A DNA stretch of 64,000 nucleotides from Owenia fusiformis (GCA_903813345.2 CAIIXF020000001.1:27333915-27397914), one strand, 5' to 3'. Positions 1 to 12,900 are shown, numbered from the stretch's first letter. The notes: generated by a model from the sequence alone, not told the origin. A program made the numbers and translations.

Positions 1-1405
1 TGAACAAATTCGAAAATCAACTGATTTGGGGAAAACGAGCATTGGCATAACATTAGATTTTTCCAAGGCCTTTGACACAATTAATCATGACATTTTGATA
101 CAAAAACTTGAATATTATGGCATCAGAGGAATAGCTAAGTCCTGGTTCGAAAGTTATTTAAAAGACCGCAAACAATATGTCACCATTAACAATTATGAAT
201 CTAAACAATCATCTCTAAATTGTGGTGTTCCGCAGGGCTCGGTACTTGGACCACTATTATTTATTCTTTACATAAATGATCTGCCTTTTGTTGCCCCTAA
301 TCTAAAATTTATTATGTTTGCCGATGACACCAATCTTCTTGATAGTGATTATGATTTAAATGAACTTATGACTAGAACTAATGCAAACTTGAATTCAATA
401 GATGACTGGATAAAAGCAAACAAACTTTCACTTAATATTGGCAAAACCAATGCTATTCTATTTGGACCCCAAAAAAATCAAACAAATCTGAATCTTAAAA
501 TACGCAATGAGAACATAAATTTCCGGGAAAAAATTGACTTTCTTGGAATTATTATTGATAAAAACTTGAAATTTAAAGAGCACATAAAATCTGTTGAAAC
601 AAAGATTTCTCGCGTCATTGGTTCTCTTTATCACATTAAACATCTACTTCAAATAGACAGTTTCAAACAATTTACTACTCATTGATACACTCTCAATTAA
701 ATTATTGCAACATAATCTGGGGTAACACATTTAAATCATTTTATGATCGTCTACATAAACTGCAGAAACAATTCTTAAGGCTAGCTTTAAACAAGGATAG
801 ACTTTCTCACTCCGCTCCCCTATTTAAAGATCTTAGAATATTAAATATTTTTGATGTCAACAGATATTGTACTGGTCAGTTCATGTACAAAATCTTTAAT
901 AAGCACCCCAGTCTTCCAGAAAATCTATTTCAAGACTTGTTTGATATCAACATTAATATTCATCATCATTACACAAGACAATTACATTATTTTCATATCC
1001 CTAAATGCTCCAAACTTTCCCTTCGCTATCTGGGTCCTAATCTTTGGAATGCTCTACCACATGATATTAAAAAATGCTCCACTCTAAATATTTTCAAATC
1101 TTCATATAAAAAACTACTCATCTATCGATAATGTATAATACCAATTTCATACTATACTGTTGATTTTATACTGGTACCTGATTTTTGTAACATTTTTACA
1201 TTGTACATCCTTAGATTAATTGTTAATATCATTTTTATATACCTACATGTAACATAATATAAGTGTTTTCTTTTATATGTAGTCTAGTTGTCATTTTAAT
1301 GATTTCTGTTAAACCGCAACATATACCCACTAGGGTGTCTAGCGGCTTGTTTTTATAGTGTATATTATATAAGAATTATGAAATAAATAATTGAATTGAA
1401 TTGAA
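1..1405 (+). mobile_element. 3' end of a non-LTR retrotransposon (CR1/Jockey-like LINE), decayed
   Basis: The reading frame is open from the left edge and encodes the palm part of a LINE reverse transcriptase: DFSKAFDTINHDIL, the GVPQGSVLGPLLF loop, and the catalytic FADDTNLL at about 317-340. It hits a stop at 683-685. The downstream part (682-1131), including LNYCNIIWG and a C-terminal LGPNLWNALPHDIKK block, is typical of the same family but lies in another frame, so a one-base deletion near 670 has broken the gene. An untranslated tail follows, ending in a short TTGAA tandem repeat near 1390-1405, as CR1/L2-type elements often do. The 5' part (endonuclease, ORF1) lies outside the window. 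The element is probably non-autonomous now. The clade is inferred from motifs only. Confidence 0.88.
2..1131 (+). pseudogene. Frameshifted LINE reverse transcriptase fragment
   Basis: Reverse transcriptase coding remnant in two frames: frame one from the left edge to the stop at 683-685, then frame two from about 670 to the TAA at 1129-1131. The catalytic FADD motif is intact, and the frameshift lies just before the conserved LNYC block. The part before the DFSKAF motif is cut off by the window edge. An enzyme of this type would copy its own RNA at the target DNA. With the frame broken, no complete product is expected. Confidence 0.85.
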
Positions 1406-2260
1406 ATCATCTACATGTTCTCAGAAATTCAAATCTGACTTTAGATTTGACATTTGACCTTTAATGACCTTCTCAAGGTAAAAAAAGGTCTGTTTTCAAC
1501 TTGCTTCAAATTGACCAAATTTTTTTTTCAAAATCATCTACATCTTTTCAGAAGTTCAAATTTGACTTTACAAGTTCTCAGAAGTTCAAATCTGACTTTA
1601 GATTTGACCTTTGACCTTCAATGACCTTCTCAAGGTCAAAAAGGTCTTTTTTCAACTTGCTTCAAATTGACTAATTTTTTTTCAAAATCATCTACATGTT
1701 CTCAGAAGTTCAAATCTGACTTTAGATTTGACATTTGACCTTGAATGACCTTCTCAAGGTCAAAAAAGGTCAAAAAGGTCTTTTTTCAACTTGCTTCAAA
1801 TTGACTAATTTTTTTTTTCAAAATCATCTACATGTTCTCAGAAATACAAATCTGACTTTAGATTTGACATTTGACCTTTAATGACTTTCTCAAGGTCAAA
1901 AAAGGTCAAAAAGGTCTGTTTTCAACTTGCTTCAAATTGACCAATTTTTTTTCAAAATCATCTACATCTTTTCAGAAGTTCAAATTTGACTTTACAAGTT
2001 CTCAGAAGTTCAAATCTGACTTTAGATTTGACCTTCAATGACCTTCTCAAGGTCAAAAAGGTCTTTTTTCAACTTGCTTCAAATTGACTAATTTTTTTTT
2101 CAAAATCATCTTTGACCTTAATTTTTTTTCAAAATCATCTACATGTTCTCAGAAGTTCAAATCTGACTTTACATTTGACATTTGACCTTCAATGACCTTC
2201 TCAATGTCAAAAAAGTCAAAGAGGTATTTTTTCAACTTGCTTTAAATTGACCAAATTGTT
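1406..2260. repeat. Tandem repeat, about 130-165 bp period, six irregular copies
   Basis: The word TCATCTACATGTTCTCAGAA (or a variant) recurs near 1407, 1532, 1688, 1828, 1958 and 2137. Each copy has the same order: TCTGACTTTAGATTTGAC, a cluster of TGACCTT words, the inverted word CTCAAGGTCAAAAA, CAACTTGCTTCAAATTGAC and a T-run. Period changes come from an extra block of about 33 bp in two copies. It starts directly after the LINE tail, so it may be a target or a passenger of that insertion. No coding potential is seen. Confidence 0.85.
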
Positions 2261-2261
2261 T

Positions 2262-2935
2262 TAGGTGGTGACATTTTGTCATGTTAATGCCTTGTTTTAA
2301 AACATATTTTGATCTTTGGTTCAATTGAATACACATTTTTCATCATCTTTTCATATGCCATTTTAAACCACTTTTCAGCACAGCTCATCTAATGTGTTCA
2401 TTGTATTTTATAGGATCTTAATATAAAGGGATTGCTTAGTTCAGTCAAAATGCAAATTGAATTGATAAAAGATTGGTTGTTTTATTGAACAAATCTAAAA
2501 TACATGATAATTTACTGTGGTAGAAGCCGTATTAGAGTAGGCTGTATATGGAATCCAAATTAAATGCATAGAATTTTTAGATACAATCTGTGATTCTCTA
2601 ATTTCTTTAAGAGTATAGTGTGAAATATTTTCAAAATTTATCTTGCATCATGCCCGATACCCCCTTCTATTATCTCCAAAAAGTGGTGACATTGTTATAT
2701 TCTCCAACTTTTTTGTGGATGGTGTTTGGCGGTTGGTGTTCGGCTTTCAGCAGTCTGCGGTCAACCTCTGTAACAAATGGCAGATTATGACATTTTGCAT
2801 GTTAATGCCTTGTTAAATGATATGATATTTTTATTTGTATGGGATTTAGTATTGAAGTCTGTAACAAATGGTTATACTTTTGTAATTGTCACTAGATTGT
2901 GACATTTTGACATGTAAATGCCATGTCTTTTTGTC
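2262..2935 (+). repeat. Dispersed repeat family A: one fuller copy (2682-2818) and two partial copies
   Basis: 2682-2818 carries GGTGACATTGTTATATTCTC, CAACTTTTTTGTGGATGGTG, CTGTAACAAATGGCAG and CATTTTGCATGTTAATGCC in order. Partial copies of the last two blocks lie at 2262-2296 and 2865-2935. The same block order recurs at 7675, 14248, 32066 and 44150. The shared 3' block and variable 5' part suggest a SINE or MITE family. I see no clear tRNA promoter, so the class stays open. Confidence 0.7.
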
Positions 2936-4883
2936 ATACTCCCTTGAAAGAAATAGCTTTATATGTTTGTCGATAGACCTGATTCATTTCTCTCACTGAC
3001 GTTAGACTAATCATTCTTTACGTAAAAAAGTCATTCTTTTTCTGATCATCACGACATGTTTAGATAAATTCTCATTTGTAACTGACGTTTCCTTCCATTA
3101 TATGACTATATGTGGCATTAGCATTCATGAACAAGTAAATTACTTTCCCACACCTCAACTCTTGTGTGTTTGAGTAATAGAGTAAGTAAAACCTACTTAT
3201 CTGAAGCAATAGGCATTGTAAGCAGTAAAAAAAACAGGATGTGTCAATTTCATGGTAAAAATAGTTGATGTATTGTATTGTTTTGTGTTTTCACTCACAA
3301 TATGATCACAATATGATCAATATTATTTTGTTTTTCAAATATGGTGCTTGACCTTCGTCATGAGTTCAATGCCAAAACAGGGAAATGCCATAATATCTTC
3401 ATATTTTGTAACATCGGTTTTGTAATATGAGAGAAAACTATTTTTATACTAAACTAGATGGTTATAACAATAGATATACAGCTATTGTGACATAATGAAA
3501 AACCCATAAAATATTAAGAGAAATACAAAACAACTAACCAAGACAACTCAATAGAATAAGTCTAATGATAGATTAACTATCAAAAACGTGTAGTCTGGTC
3601 CCACATGACTATGATTGATTACATTAGGCATAAATTGTGTTTGTTATTATACAAATGGAAGTTTTCTGAATTGAAACAGATTGTTCAAATAACCCCAGCT
3701 TCCTGCCTCGGAAATTGTGCTATTGGATGCCTGTTTGACAAAATAAGAACTGGGCTTTCATCTGTAATATAAGTGTGGTTGGATGTATTACTTGTTGTAA
3801 CATAAGAATACCGTCCAAGGTCGTAGCCAGCTTTCAGTCAGGGGGGGGGGTGCGATAGCCAAAAAATTCAGTTTTCAGTCAGGGGGCCAGTGCGATTTTG
3901 GCATAAACAAGATATTTGATTTGAATTTTACAAAATTTGATGCAACTTCCTCCAAAATTGAGCGAAGCTTCAAATAAAAAGCATTTTAAAGCTCTTTTCT
4001 TCTTTTATCTCATGGTGTTTTTTTATTTATTGGTTTTGGGGGATATCATCCAAGGGATATTCCTCATGTCATCCCGACGGGAGAGAAAGTCCTCTGTTGA
4101 ATGTTGAAAATGTTTGACTCCCAGGAATATTAAAGTTCCCACCCTAACGTGCATTGAGAATTTGAGGAAAAGAAAAACATAATACTTAAAAAAGTTGAAA
4201 ATTTGTAATTATTTTTAAAACCAAAAAATGAAAATGTTCGAAAAAATTGAGAATTTTTGAAAACATTAAATTTTTTGAAAAAAATGAAAAGAAAATATGA
4301 AAAAAATTTGAAATAATGAAATTAAAAAAAGTGAAATTTTTGAATTTACCTGGGATGATATCAATATCATCCCTGATATCATCCCTCTAATCCTGATATC
4401 ATCCCTGTCCCAAATATGTGATTTATCATTTGCTATTATATACCTGATATTGCTCTGACCATGGTAAAATAATCTATATACATGCTGTACACTTCATGAT
4501 AAACTAAGGTTTTCCAGAAACCTCACATTTAGCCAGCTATCTGTTATCGTTCCCTTTTTGCGCCAGACCTATTATTATCAATTTATTAGTATTCAAGAAA
4601 CTAAACAGGAACGTTAATGATAATCAATGGCAATTAATTAAGCTAGAATTCACTCAGGCAGGCTTATCTGTGTAGATAGCGTAGAATTCTTTGAAATTGA
4701 TCTGAGATATGGGGATTTAACAAGAGAAAGATCTATGTCTGACTATTAGATATATTTGCATAAGATCATGTAAAAATCTGTTGTAGCCTGTTAGGTAAAA
4801 TTTGTATAACAGTTTCTGTTTTTTTTCTAACAGACCATTTAAAGGCTAAACATGGCAATTTCTGTATATACGAGTCGTATGTA
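2936..4883. other. Non-coding stretch with a G-run and an A-rich block bracketed by GATATCATCC words
   Basis: No gene is seen. A run of about ten G lies at 3841, inside a sequence with AGCCAG and GTCAGGGGG words repeated around 3830 and 3880. From 4040 to 4410 an A-rich, TTGAAAA-type block is bracketed by GGGATATCATCC (near 4049) and by several GATATCATCCCT copies (near 4352-4410), including the near-palindrome at 4352-4373. It looks like a decayed repeat. Confidence 0.5.
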
Positions 4884-5271
4884 CTAGAGTCCATTTCATT
4901 GTTTAATTGCGTCAGTAAAACCTAAAGAATAAGAAATCAAAATATCATTATGCAATAATATATGGAAAAATATATTCCTATTGTACATGAATGACATTTG
5001 TATATCTTGGATTGCTTCTAGTTTGGCTTATAAAGTGTGTGGCCTCTTATATTTGGATGTTTTTCTGCCATGTTATTTTCAATAAGATTAACATGGCTGA
5101 AATGCTTCAATTACAAGAGGGCACAGGCTTATTGCACAAAAAACTTAAAAATCTGAAATATACATCATGTACAATGTGAATATACTTTTCCATATATTAT
5201 TGCACAATGGTCTACCGATTTCTTATTTTTGGGGTTCTACTGACGCAATAAAACAGTGAAATGGACTCAGA
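4884..5271. mobile_element. Foldback element with terminal inverted repeats of about 100 bp
   Basis: The left arm from 4887 (GAGTCCATTTCATTG) through ATTGCGTCAGTA, AATAAGAAATC, TGCAATAATATATGGAAAA and TTGTACATGA is matched in reverse complement by 5165-5268, which ends in GGACTC. The small open frame between the arms (4991-5179) looks like chance. No transposase remains, so this is a MITE-type element. Confidence 0.75.
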
Positions 5272-6934
5272 GATAAAACTAAAACTGTTTCCAAGTATCT
5301 CTCATGTAGATCTGTAATTGCTTGTCATGGGACATAAAATAGTGATGAGAATCATTTTCTAGAGTTCACTATTCTCTAAAGAGATTCATTTTGGTTGATT
5401 AGGTAATCCATAACAAAACATTTCTCATTTACACCTCCCAATTATAACTTAATTTTGACATTTCAAAATTTGGTCAGCAAAATTTTCTGAAGATGTTGCC
5501 CAAAGGCCATCAGAATACCGAAATGAAAGTAATTTTCTTGGTAGTGTTAGTGAGTATATTTTCATTATATATGTAGTCTCTATTCTGTAACATCATGTCG
5601 ATGTACAGGACAAATAATCATCTTATAATCTATGTGAGAATTGATGTACTTTACACAGCACTTGACCACATGGTTTATCCCAAACCTAATCGAGAATGTT
5701 CAGTTTGTTATTATTCCTCAAGATTGATATTTCATATCAATGTTAATGCTTGCTAATTAGTCAGATGTGAGTAGGTAGTTACTAGTGTGGCCACCAGGTG
5801 GCTTATTCGGGGAAATAACATGGCAGGGTATAACATAGTTCCCTTCTTGAATATTCATCGGTTTTAGTGCCCTACTTTTCATATAACTCTTATATATCTG
5901 ATATTTATACAAATTCAAATATGGCCAGTAAAAGAAAATATTATCTGCCCAACACAAGAAAAGATATTTCACTTTTTGTGATTTTACAACATGGGGTATG
6001 GGGAATCTTCCCGACCTAGAAGTCACATTTTTAAAGAAAATTCAATTTTCAAAGTTGATAAACTCTTTTCAAAACCACATTTCTAGATGTAATTTTGAAT
6101 TTTTAATGACGTAAATCAAGATTATTTCTACTCGCATCTAGTATATTGTGATATTGTTTAACCTTTGTGTTGCGTAAATATTGTTGTTGAAATTGTTAGT
6201 CATTGTTGAAATTTGCACCCACTGTTGAAATTGGCAGTCATTGTTAAAAGAGTCGCCAATTATGTAATACTAACAGTAATAATTTTTTTGTGAATACAAC
6301 AATATTTGAAGAAGACAACAAAACAAGAACAACATAAGGCCAGATTTTTATACTAATTTTTTCATCAGTCTCAGTACATGTAAGAGGAATTTTTGGCTCA
6401 CATGAGCTTACAGAAACTCTAAAGGCAAAATACAATGTATGCCCATTTTCAAGTGGGTGCAGGTTGGATTGTCACATGGGCGTAAGTCTCTTTTTCAAAT
6501 CTCAGGTGGGTGCAGCACCCACTGGTTAAGTGCTAGTGAGATCACTGTAAAAAGAGGAATTGATCTAATATGTTCAGAGTGTAGATCCGTTAGATCAATA
6601 CACGGAATGTTAGATGAGAGTGTATAACAGTGCTCACTCAGGAATCTGCACAGGCAGACATTAGAGGGATTTACTGGTAAATAAAATATCAATTTCCTCA
6701 TTATTGTGTCTACCTAAAAACACTAGAAAATAGATTAAGTGGATAGAAAAATCCAGCGAATTTTGAAGAGAGGAGCCTTAATTTTATCCATATTTGAGAA
6801 AGGTAAGTAGGGTGCTATACATTAAAAGACTGATATTTCTTGAAAGGTTCAATATTTTGGAATTTTTGAAACACAGTACATTATTGGAAAAATTGGATCT
6901 GCTATTTTTTGATTGATAACATTTTTATGTGTTT
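5272..6934. other. Non-coding stretch, no gene recognised
   Basis: AT-rich sequence. The open frames here are short, lack recognisable motifs and lack consistent splice sites. Around 6445-6530 the words GTGGGTGCAG and TCACATGGGCG repeat, which suggests a decayed repeat. Any 5' exon of the downstream ADAR-like gene could lie here unseen. Confidence 0.4.
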
Positions 6935-7665
6935 CATTGGCACTCTATAATAATGATTTAGGATTCAAAAGGTATTTTTCATCCAAGTAAAAGGATTTGT
7001 TCATAGTTCACCAGCAAACGGGTCATAATGTTAGACAATGCTTTATACAAATTATATGCATGGGAACGAGATTTTCTTAAAAAATATGGAGATATAAAAC
7101 TTTCATTCATGACAAGTATACCCTGACAATCTTACTACTTCAATAATTGAGTGTCTTCATTGTTTTGATTGATGAGATTTTCTTTTGAAAATAGATTATT
7201 TTTACAGATTATTTCAAGGTGTTAGATCATTATAGAACAATAGGTATTGTCTTCAGTTATTTTCTCTGAGACAGTCCTGGTAAGTTACCGCTTCATATCC
7301 AGGAAATCAGGATGTGGCCGATGGGGTTTAATTAGGAGTGTCTGCATATCAGGCATCTCAAATAAAAACCTGACCATATTAATTTTTGTAACATGCTTGA
7401 GGACCCTCCTAGTAAAGTAAAATGTGGCATCTATATATGGTAAAATATTTTTAAAATGAACCCAGCCCCATTATAGGTACATGTATGCGCTGAGATGAGC
7501 CTGATCAACAGATAAAGTTGATTATTAAGAATGATATTCTCGCACTTCAAAGAGTATCTAATTTTATGTTTCCATTCTTGTTATCGCTGGAGAACTTGAA
7601 CAAATCCTTTTACTAAAGATGAAAATACCATTTGAATCCTAAATCATTGTTACAGAGTGTCAATA
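6935..7665. mobile_element. Inverted-repeat element with arms of about 140 bp
   Basis: The left arm (about 6939-7080) holds GGCACTCTATAATAATG, ATTTAGGATTCAAAAGG and AGTAAAAGGATTTGTTCA. The right arm (about 7525-7661) holds the same blocks in reverse complement in reverse order, ending GTTACAGAGTGTC. No coding sequence lies between them. This is the structure of a non-autonomous DNA transposon or foldback element. No target-site duplication was identified. Confidence 0.7.
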
Positions 7666-7674
7666 CTGGTTGAT

Positions 7675-7752
7675 ATTTGGTTTCTGTAACAAATTGTTAC
7701 ACGTTGGTAATAATTTACCAGGTGGTTACATTTTGAAATGTCCTCGTCTTGT
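7675..7752 (+). repeat. Dispersed repeat family A, diverged copy
   Basis: Begins near TTTCTGTAACAAATTGTTAC and ends with GGTGGTTACATTTTGAAATG followed by TCTTGTTT. It lies ten bases past the preceding inverted-repeat element. It is weaker than the other copies but has the same block order. Confidence 0.45.
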
Positions 7753-9168
7753 TTACAGTATATTTACTGAGAAGGGGCACAATTTAATATGAGCTAAAGG
7801 AAGTGCTTATTTGCTAAAATACTGAGTATTGGGTAGGAGTAAATATAACATATAAAAACATTATTTATTATTCGTGTATGGCTATTAAGTAACACCAGGC
7901 CCATAGCCAGGGGGGAGCGGAGGGAGCGGCTGCTCACTTTTACCCCCTTGGCAAATATGCCCAGTAAATCCTGGCTACAGGTCTGAACACTGATCTCATT
8001 CAACAATCTTTTCAACTATGAAACTTCAGGTTTCATCTCCATCAGTTATTCATTTCAAACAAAATATATTTTTGTTGTTCATCCATCATAAATGGTTTGG
8101 TTTATATTGTCAGATTATTACATTGTTTTTTCCTGTGTTATAAGTCTAACTAAAATATCTCCAATAATACATTGATTATTAGTAATTTTTTTGCCTTATT
8201 GTGATACAATCCTTATTTGGTTGTTTCAAAACACTTTTGCTTATTACAGCAATAGACATGTATTGGATACTTATTATATACTGTATATGTATTACCTGAA
8301 TGTTTAGATGAACAATAGATTCTTACAATATTGGGCTGAAAAGAATTAACATAAAATGTCCGAGAATGAAGGATCTACTTGTCAGCGAATATTATCCAAG
8401 AAACATTCACTTTGGCATGATTTCATTCATGAGCTGTCTTAAGAGGGATTTATGCTACTTGAAAGGTTTCACGAGTCAGCGTTTCCTTAGGATTGTAATT
8501 ACTTTCAAAAGTCGGCACCACCTAATAAATGAGAATCAATTACAATGTACAATTCTTTCTAGGTTTCATTGCAAGGCTAATTGATAAATTCTGTAATCTG
8601 TTATACATAAAAATCAACACAAATTGAAAGTTATGCATGTTAGGAATTTGATTTCCTAGATTTAATAGATTAAGGATATATAAAGAGAATTCAATGTTGA
8701 ATAATTGATAACATTTTGATATGATTTGACAGACAGTATAATATTGTATACATAATCAGGGAAGTCAAGTAGGTTGTTTTAGGTATTGTCACGAATTTTC
8801 GTCACGTTATAGTCTTACAATTCAAAGTGTATGTAGTTGTGCAATTCATTAGGCGACCAATGAGACATGAAATTGTGATCAAAGTACAGTTACTGTGACA
8901 CAGGAGAACAGGGGTAATCAGAAAAAGGGCTTAAGAAGATGTATTGTACATGATTGATGCTATAATAATGAAACTGAACTGCCATTTTGACTTAAAAATA
9001 TTTGCTTCTCCAATACTAAAAGAACGAGATATTAAAATCATTTTTTCTTTTACAGATTCCTTGGATCTTCTTCTGGAGATAATGTCAACTAGTGTCAAAT
9101 AAAAATATTTTTGCATTGGAGCATTGCATAGTTGAATTTTAAACATGTTCTGTTTTCTGTGATTTCAG
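7753..9168. other. Non-coding: probable upstream intron or 5' region of the ADAR-like gene
   Basis: No convincing exon. Near 7896-7985 a short element has AGCCAGG at the left and CCTGGCTA at the right, like a small TIR repeat. The 3' end of this stretch supplies the acceptor TTTCTGTGATTTCAG of the first recognised ADAR-like exon. Confidence 0.45.
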
Positions 9169-9999
9169 GTGATATTCAGCTAGAGCAGGTTAAAGCAGAG
9201 GTTGGCTCAGACAAGGAGAATCCACCACAAAATCAGCAAACTGTAGAATCAGACAATATGGATGCCGATGGAGATGTCACTATGGAGACAAGAAAGCGTC
9301 CAATAGAGGGAGAAGTAGAAGACAGTGGTGATGAGCCGAAAAAGAAAAAGAAGAAGAAGAAGTCATTGGGGCCACAGATACCAAAGAATGCACTAATGCA
9401 ACTGAATGAAATTAAACCTGGGCTTGAGTTCAAGTTGATGGGACAGACTGGTCCTGTACATGCTCCTGAGTTTGTCATGTCTGTAGAGGTCAATGGGGAA
9501 ACCTTTGAAGGAACAAGCTCCACAAAGAAGAAAGCTAAACTTGTCGCAGCTGAAAAGGCCCTGAAATCATTTGTCCAATTTCCTAATGCAGCTGAGGCAT
9601 ATCAAGCTATGGGTGGCCAGGTCACAGGCGGAGACTTCACTAAGGACGTTGCTGACCCTAGTAGTGATCTGCTATTCAGGCAATTTGATGGCGAACAGAT
9701 GGAAGAAAATGGGACCAATGGTACGATTCGAGTCAATGGAAACACTCCGGGAGCCAAACGTGCCATCCAGCCCACAGCAGGGAAGAACCCAGTGATGATT
9801 CTAAATGAGATACGTCCAGGGACCAAGTATGATGTTCTGTCTGAGACTGGGGAGAGCCACGCCAAGAACTTCTGCATGTCTGTTACTGTAGATGACCAAA
9901 CCTTCCAGGGAACTGGGCGGAACAAGAAATTGGCAAAATCTCGCGCAGCACAAGCTGCTCTAGCTAAAATCTTCAACGTTGAATTCCAATCTGCACCAG
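9169..9999 (+). CDS. ADARB1: ADAR2-like exon with two dsRNA-binding domains
   Basis: Acceptor TTTCTGTGATTTCAG ends at 9168. The donor is CACCAG|GTATAT. Both dsRBDs and the acidic plus poly-lysine N-terminal segment lie in this single large exon. From memory of the family, vertebrate ADAR2 also holds both dsRBDs in one large exon. The linker between the domains is about 65 residues, shorter than the proline-rich linker I recall in vertebrate ADAR2. Reading into the intron would add about 34 residues before a stop at 10101-10103, a possible truncated form that has no direct support. Confidence 0.93.
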
Positions 10000-12900
10000 G
10001 TATATGTATAAACCTTTATATTGATTATATTCTATGTCAAGTTCCTGTCGAAACTTCGTGTCTTCTCAAATACTCCGACACTCCTAACTCAATTGCACTC
10101 TGAGTAAGAACCTTGTTTCCGTGTCTAATTGCACTCCTCAACTTAAACTAGACGTCTTCGGTTATTGATCGAGACCACACGTCAAACTGAGCAGACAATA
10201 TGCTTGACAATGAATTAATTTCTATAATTCCGATCAATATTTTTACACATTGTATTTTTAATTATTATTTGCCAATAATAATTACAGTCTGTTTACTGTT
10301 GGTTTTGCTAATAGCTCAAGTTCCTTCATTTGAGTAAAGTCATTTCTCTCCAAATACTATTTAACACTTTGTGCGTCAATACAAAGGACATAAATTACAC
10401 GTCTAATAGCATTTCTTCTCTTTTTAATCACCATTTTCTTCTTATGTGACATCACTGTTAATTTGTAGAGTTCCTAATTATCTTATGCTGGCCAAAGGAG
10501 ACATAATCTTTCAAAGGAAGTTTTCTTCTAATAGGAATGTTCTTCCTATGTAGTCTTTGGGGATGTTCAGTAAGGGTGTTTCTTATCAAGTAAGGGTGTT
10601 TAATGGGCGTATACTTCATTCTTTCCAGGCAGGGGCATTCAGTAGGGGTGTTCTTCCAAATAAGGGTGTTCTTTCAGATAAAGTTACTCATTTGTAGGGG
10701 TGTTTGTCAAACTAATAGTGTTCATTCCCATTTTCAGAAATTCATTTCTTCTTGATTTCTTAGTGCCAGAAACAATACCTAATCATTTCTTACAAATACG
10801 AATAAACTGTCTGTGACCCGCTGAGCCTCTAGAGAATAGAGGATTCATACACAATTATTAGTGACTTCCTTCGTCCATTTATTACAGCATCCCTTGGGGG
10901 TAAAAAGTTCTATTTTCGCCATTTCTGCTGTATGGGTTACTTAGCATTACATTTTCAGTGGAATTAGACCTTGTTAAGGGCAATTAAGGGAGTTCTTATT
11001 GTTCACTAGAGAAACTACTGAACCATCACTGCTTTTCATATTCTCATATTCTAAATATTTCCAATCGTGCCAAACTCGAGCTTCAGTACAAGCTTCAATT
11101 TATTTAACTGAGCCAGGCTTGATAATGAAGCTTAAACAATTATTTTTGCATTAATTGATCTTTTTACTAAAACTAATGAATATACTTCTTTCGTTTTTTA
11201 CTTAACTTGTAAACCATTTTGTTGAAAATTCATTGTTGCATCGATACAAGAAATATTCCATATTTGATACAACAGCCAGATCTTCATCATAGTTAATAAA
11301 AAGTATATTATTTGCATTTGTTGGACTGTTTGATTTGTTATTTGAAAACAAATACCTTCTCTATGTTATGCCTCAGAAGATGTTAATAAAAATAGACAAT
11401 AAAAGAAAATATATGTAGCGTAGCGTAATGATTATATGTTTGACATTTAGCTCAGCTTATACTTAAGATTATGTGAACTTAACATTTGCTTTGTGACCTT
11501 CATCTTCTGATAGCACACCTTTCAGTATATGTGTATTTTTCAGGTTACATGTCCCCACGTTACGCCTATGTACCAGCATATTCCTATGCCCGACTGTACA
11601 AATATTATTGTATGTTTCACAATTTAACAAAAGTAACTTCCTGAACGTTCTCGTTCAACTGACAGTAAGTTACTCTGTTGCATTGTGGGATGTATGATGT
11701 CACAATTAACCTCTCTATTTTGCCGTCATATTTATTCACTCTCACAGCTTGCTTTCTATAGACAGTCACGTGGTTTATTTTGGGATTCTGCAGACACTGT
11801 TTATTCATGATTAGACGGCAAAATAGAAAGTTGAAGAAATGTTTAGAAAGCTTTTATGAGTTATATTCGGCATAAATGCTGATTGTTCTTCAGAGTTATC
11901 TAAATCTTGCACCAACCCATTGTATATCTACTCCCCTATCTTAATACACTTATGAAAATTGGGCAGTAGAATTAGAAACGTGATGCAAGTCTTTAGAATT
12001 GTAACTTTTAAATATGAATAAACACGTCACAGCATCAAGTCAATATATAAAGTGTTGTCTTGAGAAAATCTGAACATTATCATCATGATTTTGAAAAGAC
12101 TACATTTCAAAGGAACTTGTTGTAACTTTTCAGCGTGATTCTAACTGAAGAAATTGCTTCATCTTCCCATAGTGTTGATGCTAGAACGTGTATCCATATA
12201 TGGACAGCAGTTAATCCCCTAGATTCTTTCACTTTCACTCATGTCTGGCTATAATCAAAGAATTTTGTGATAAGACGTGTTTTTTTTTATCTAAAACGTA
12301 TTACCAAAAACAATTTAATAAAAAGATTTTAAAAAACTGATCACCATATTGATTATCATCAATCCTCGTCTTATATTTTCTGAAATATTTTCTCAAAACT
12401 ATAGTTAGTAAATGTTACAATTCTCACGGGCTTCAATTCAAAGTTCAAGACGTGTCCCATAAGATTCACATCTCTCACTGAGGCACTTTACGCTGCAGCG
12501 TGTTGACATCTAATGGTAAACATAAACTTCCATTTGTTGAAAATTTCCGATCAGGCGATACTTCTCTTGTCAATGTATGTCCAGCCATCCGTGTGATGTA
12601 TTAACTTGCACCAGGAGCTCATTGATCAAGATTCTCTAGCGAAGAAATATTCTCTTTTTATCTTTGATTATTTGCATCTGATGAAAATATCCTAATATTC
12701 CTCAATATGGGTCAGTCTGCAAATAAATTTTACAGAGACGCTTTTCAGGTGTATGTGACCTGATGAATTGAAAAACCATCAACTATTGAAAGATTTTTCA
12801 GAAGTTGGAGCCATTGTGAAATTTATTTCACTTAAATTCATTAAAACAATAAAGTATACATCGGGTACTCAACTTGGGACATCAAATAATTGAATATATC

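Noticed and set aside
4991-5179. 62-codon frame between the foldback arms
   Set aside because: Short, hydrophobic by AT composition, and bounded by the element.
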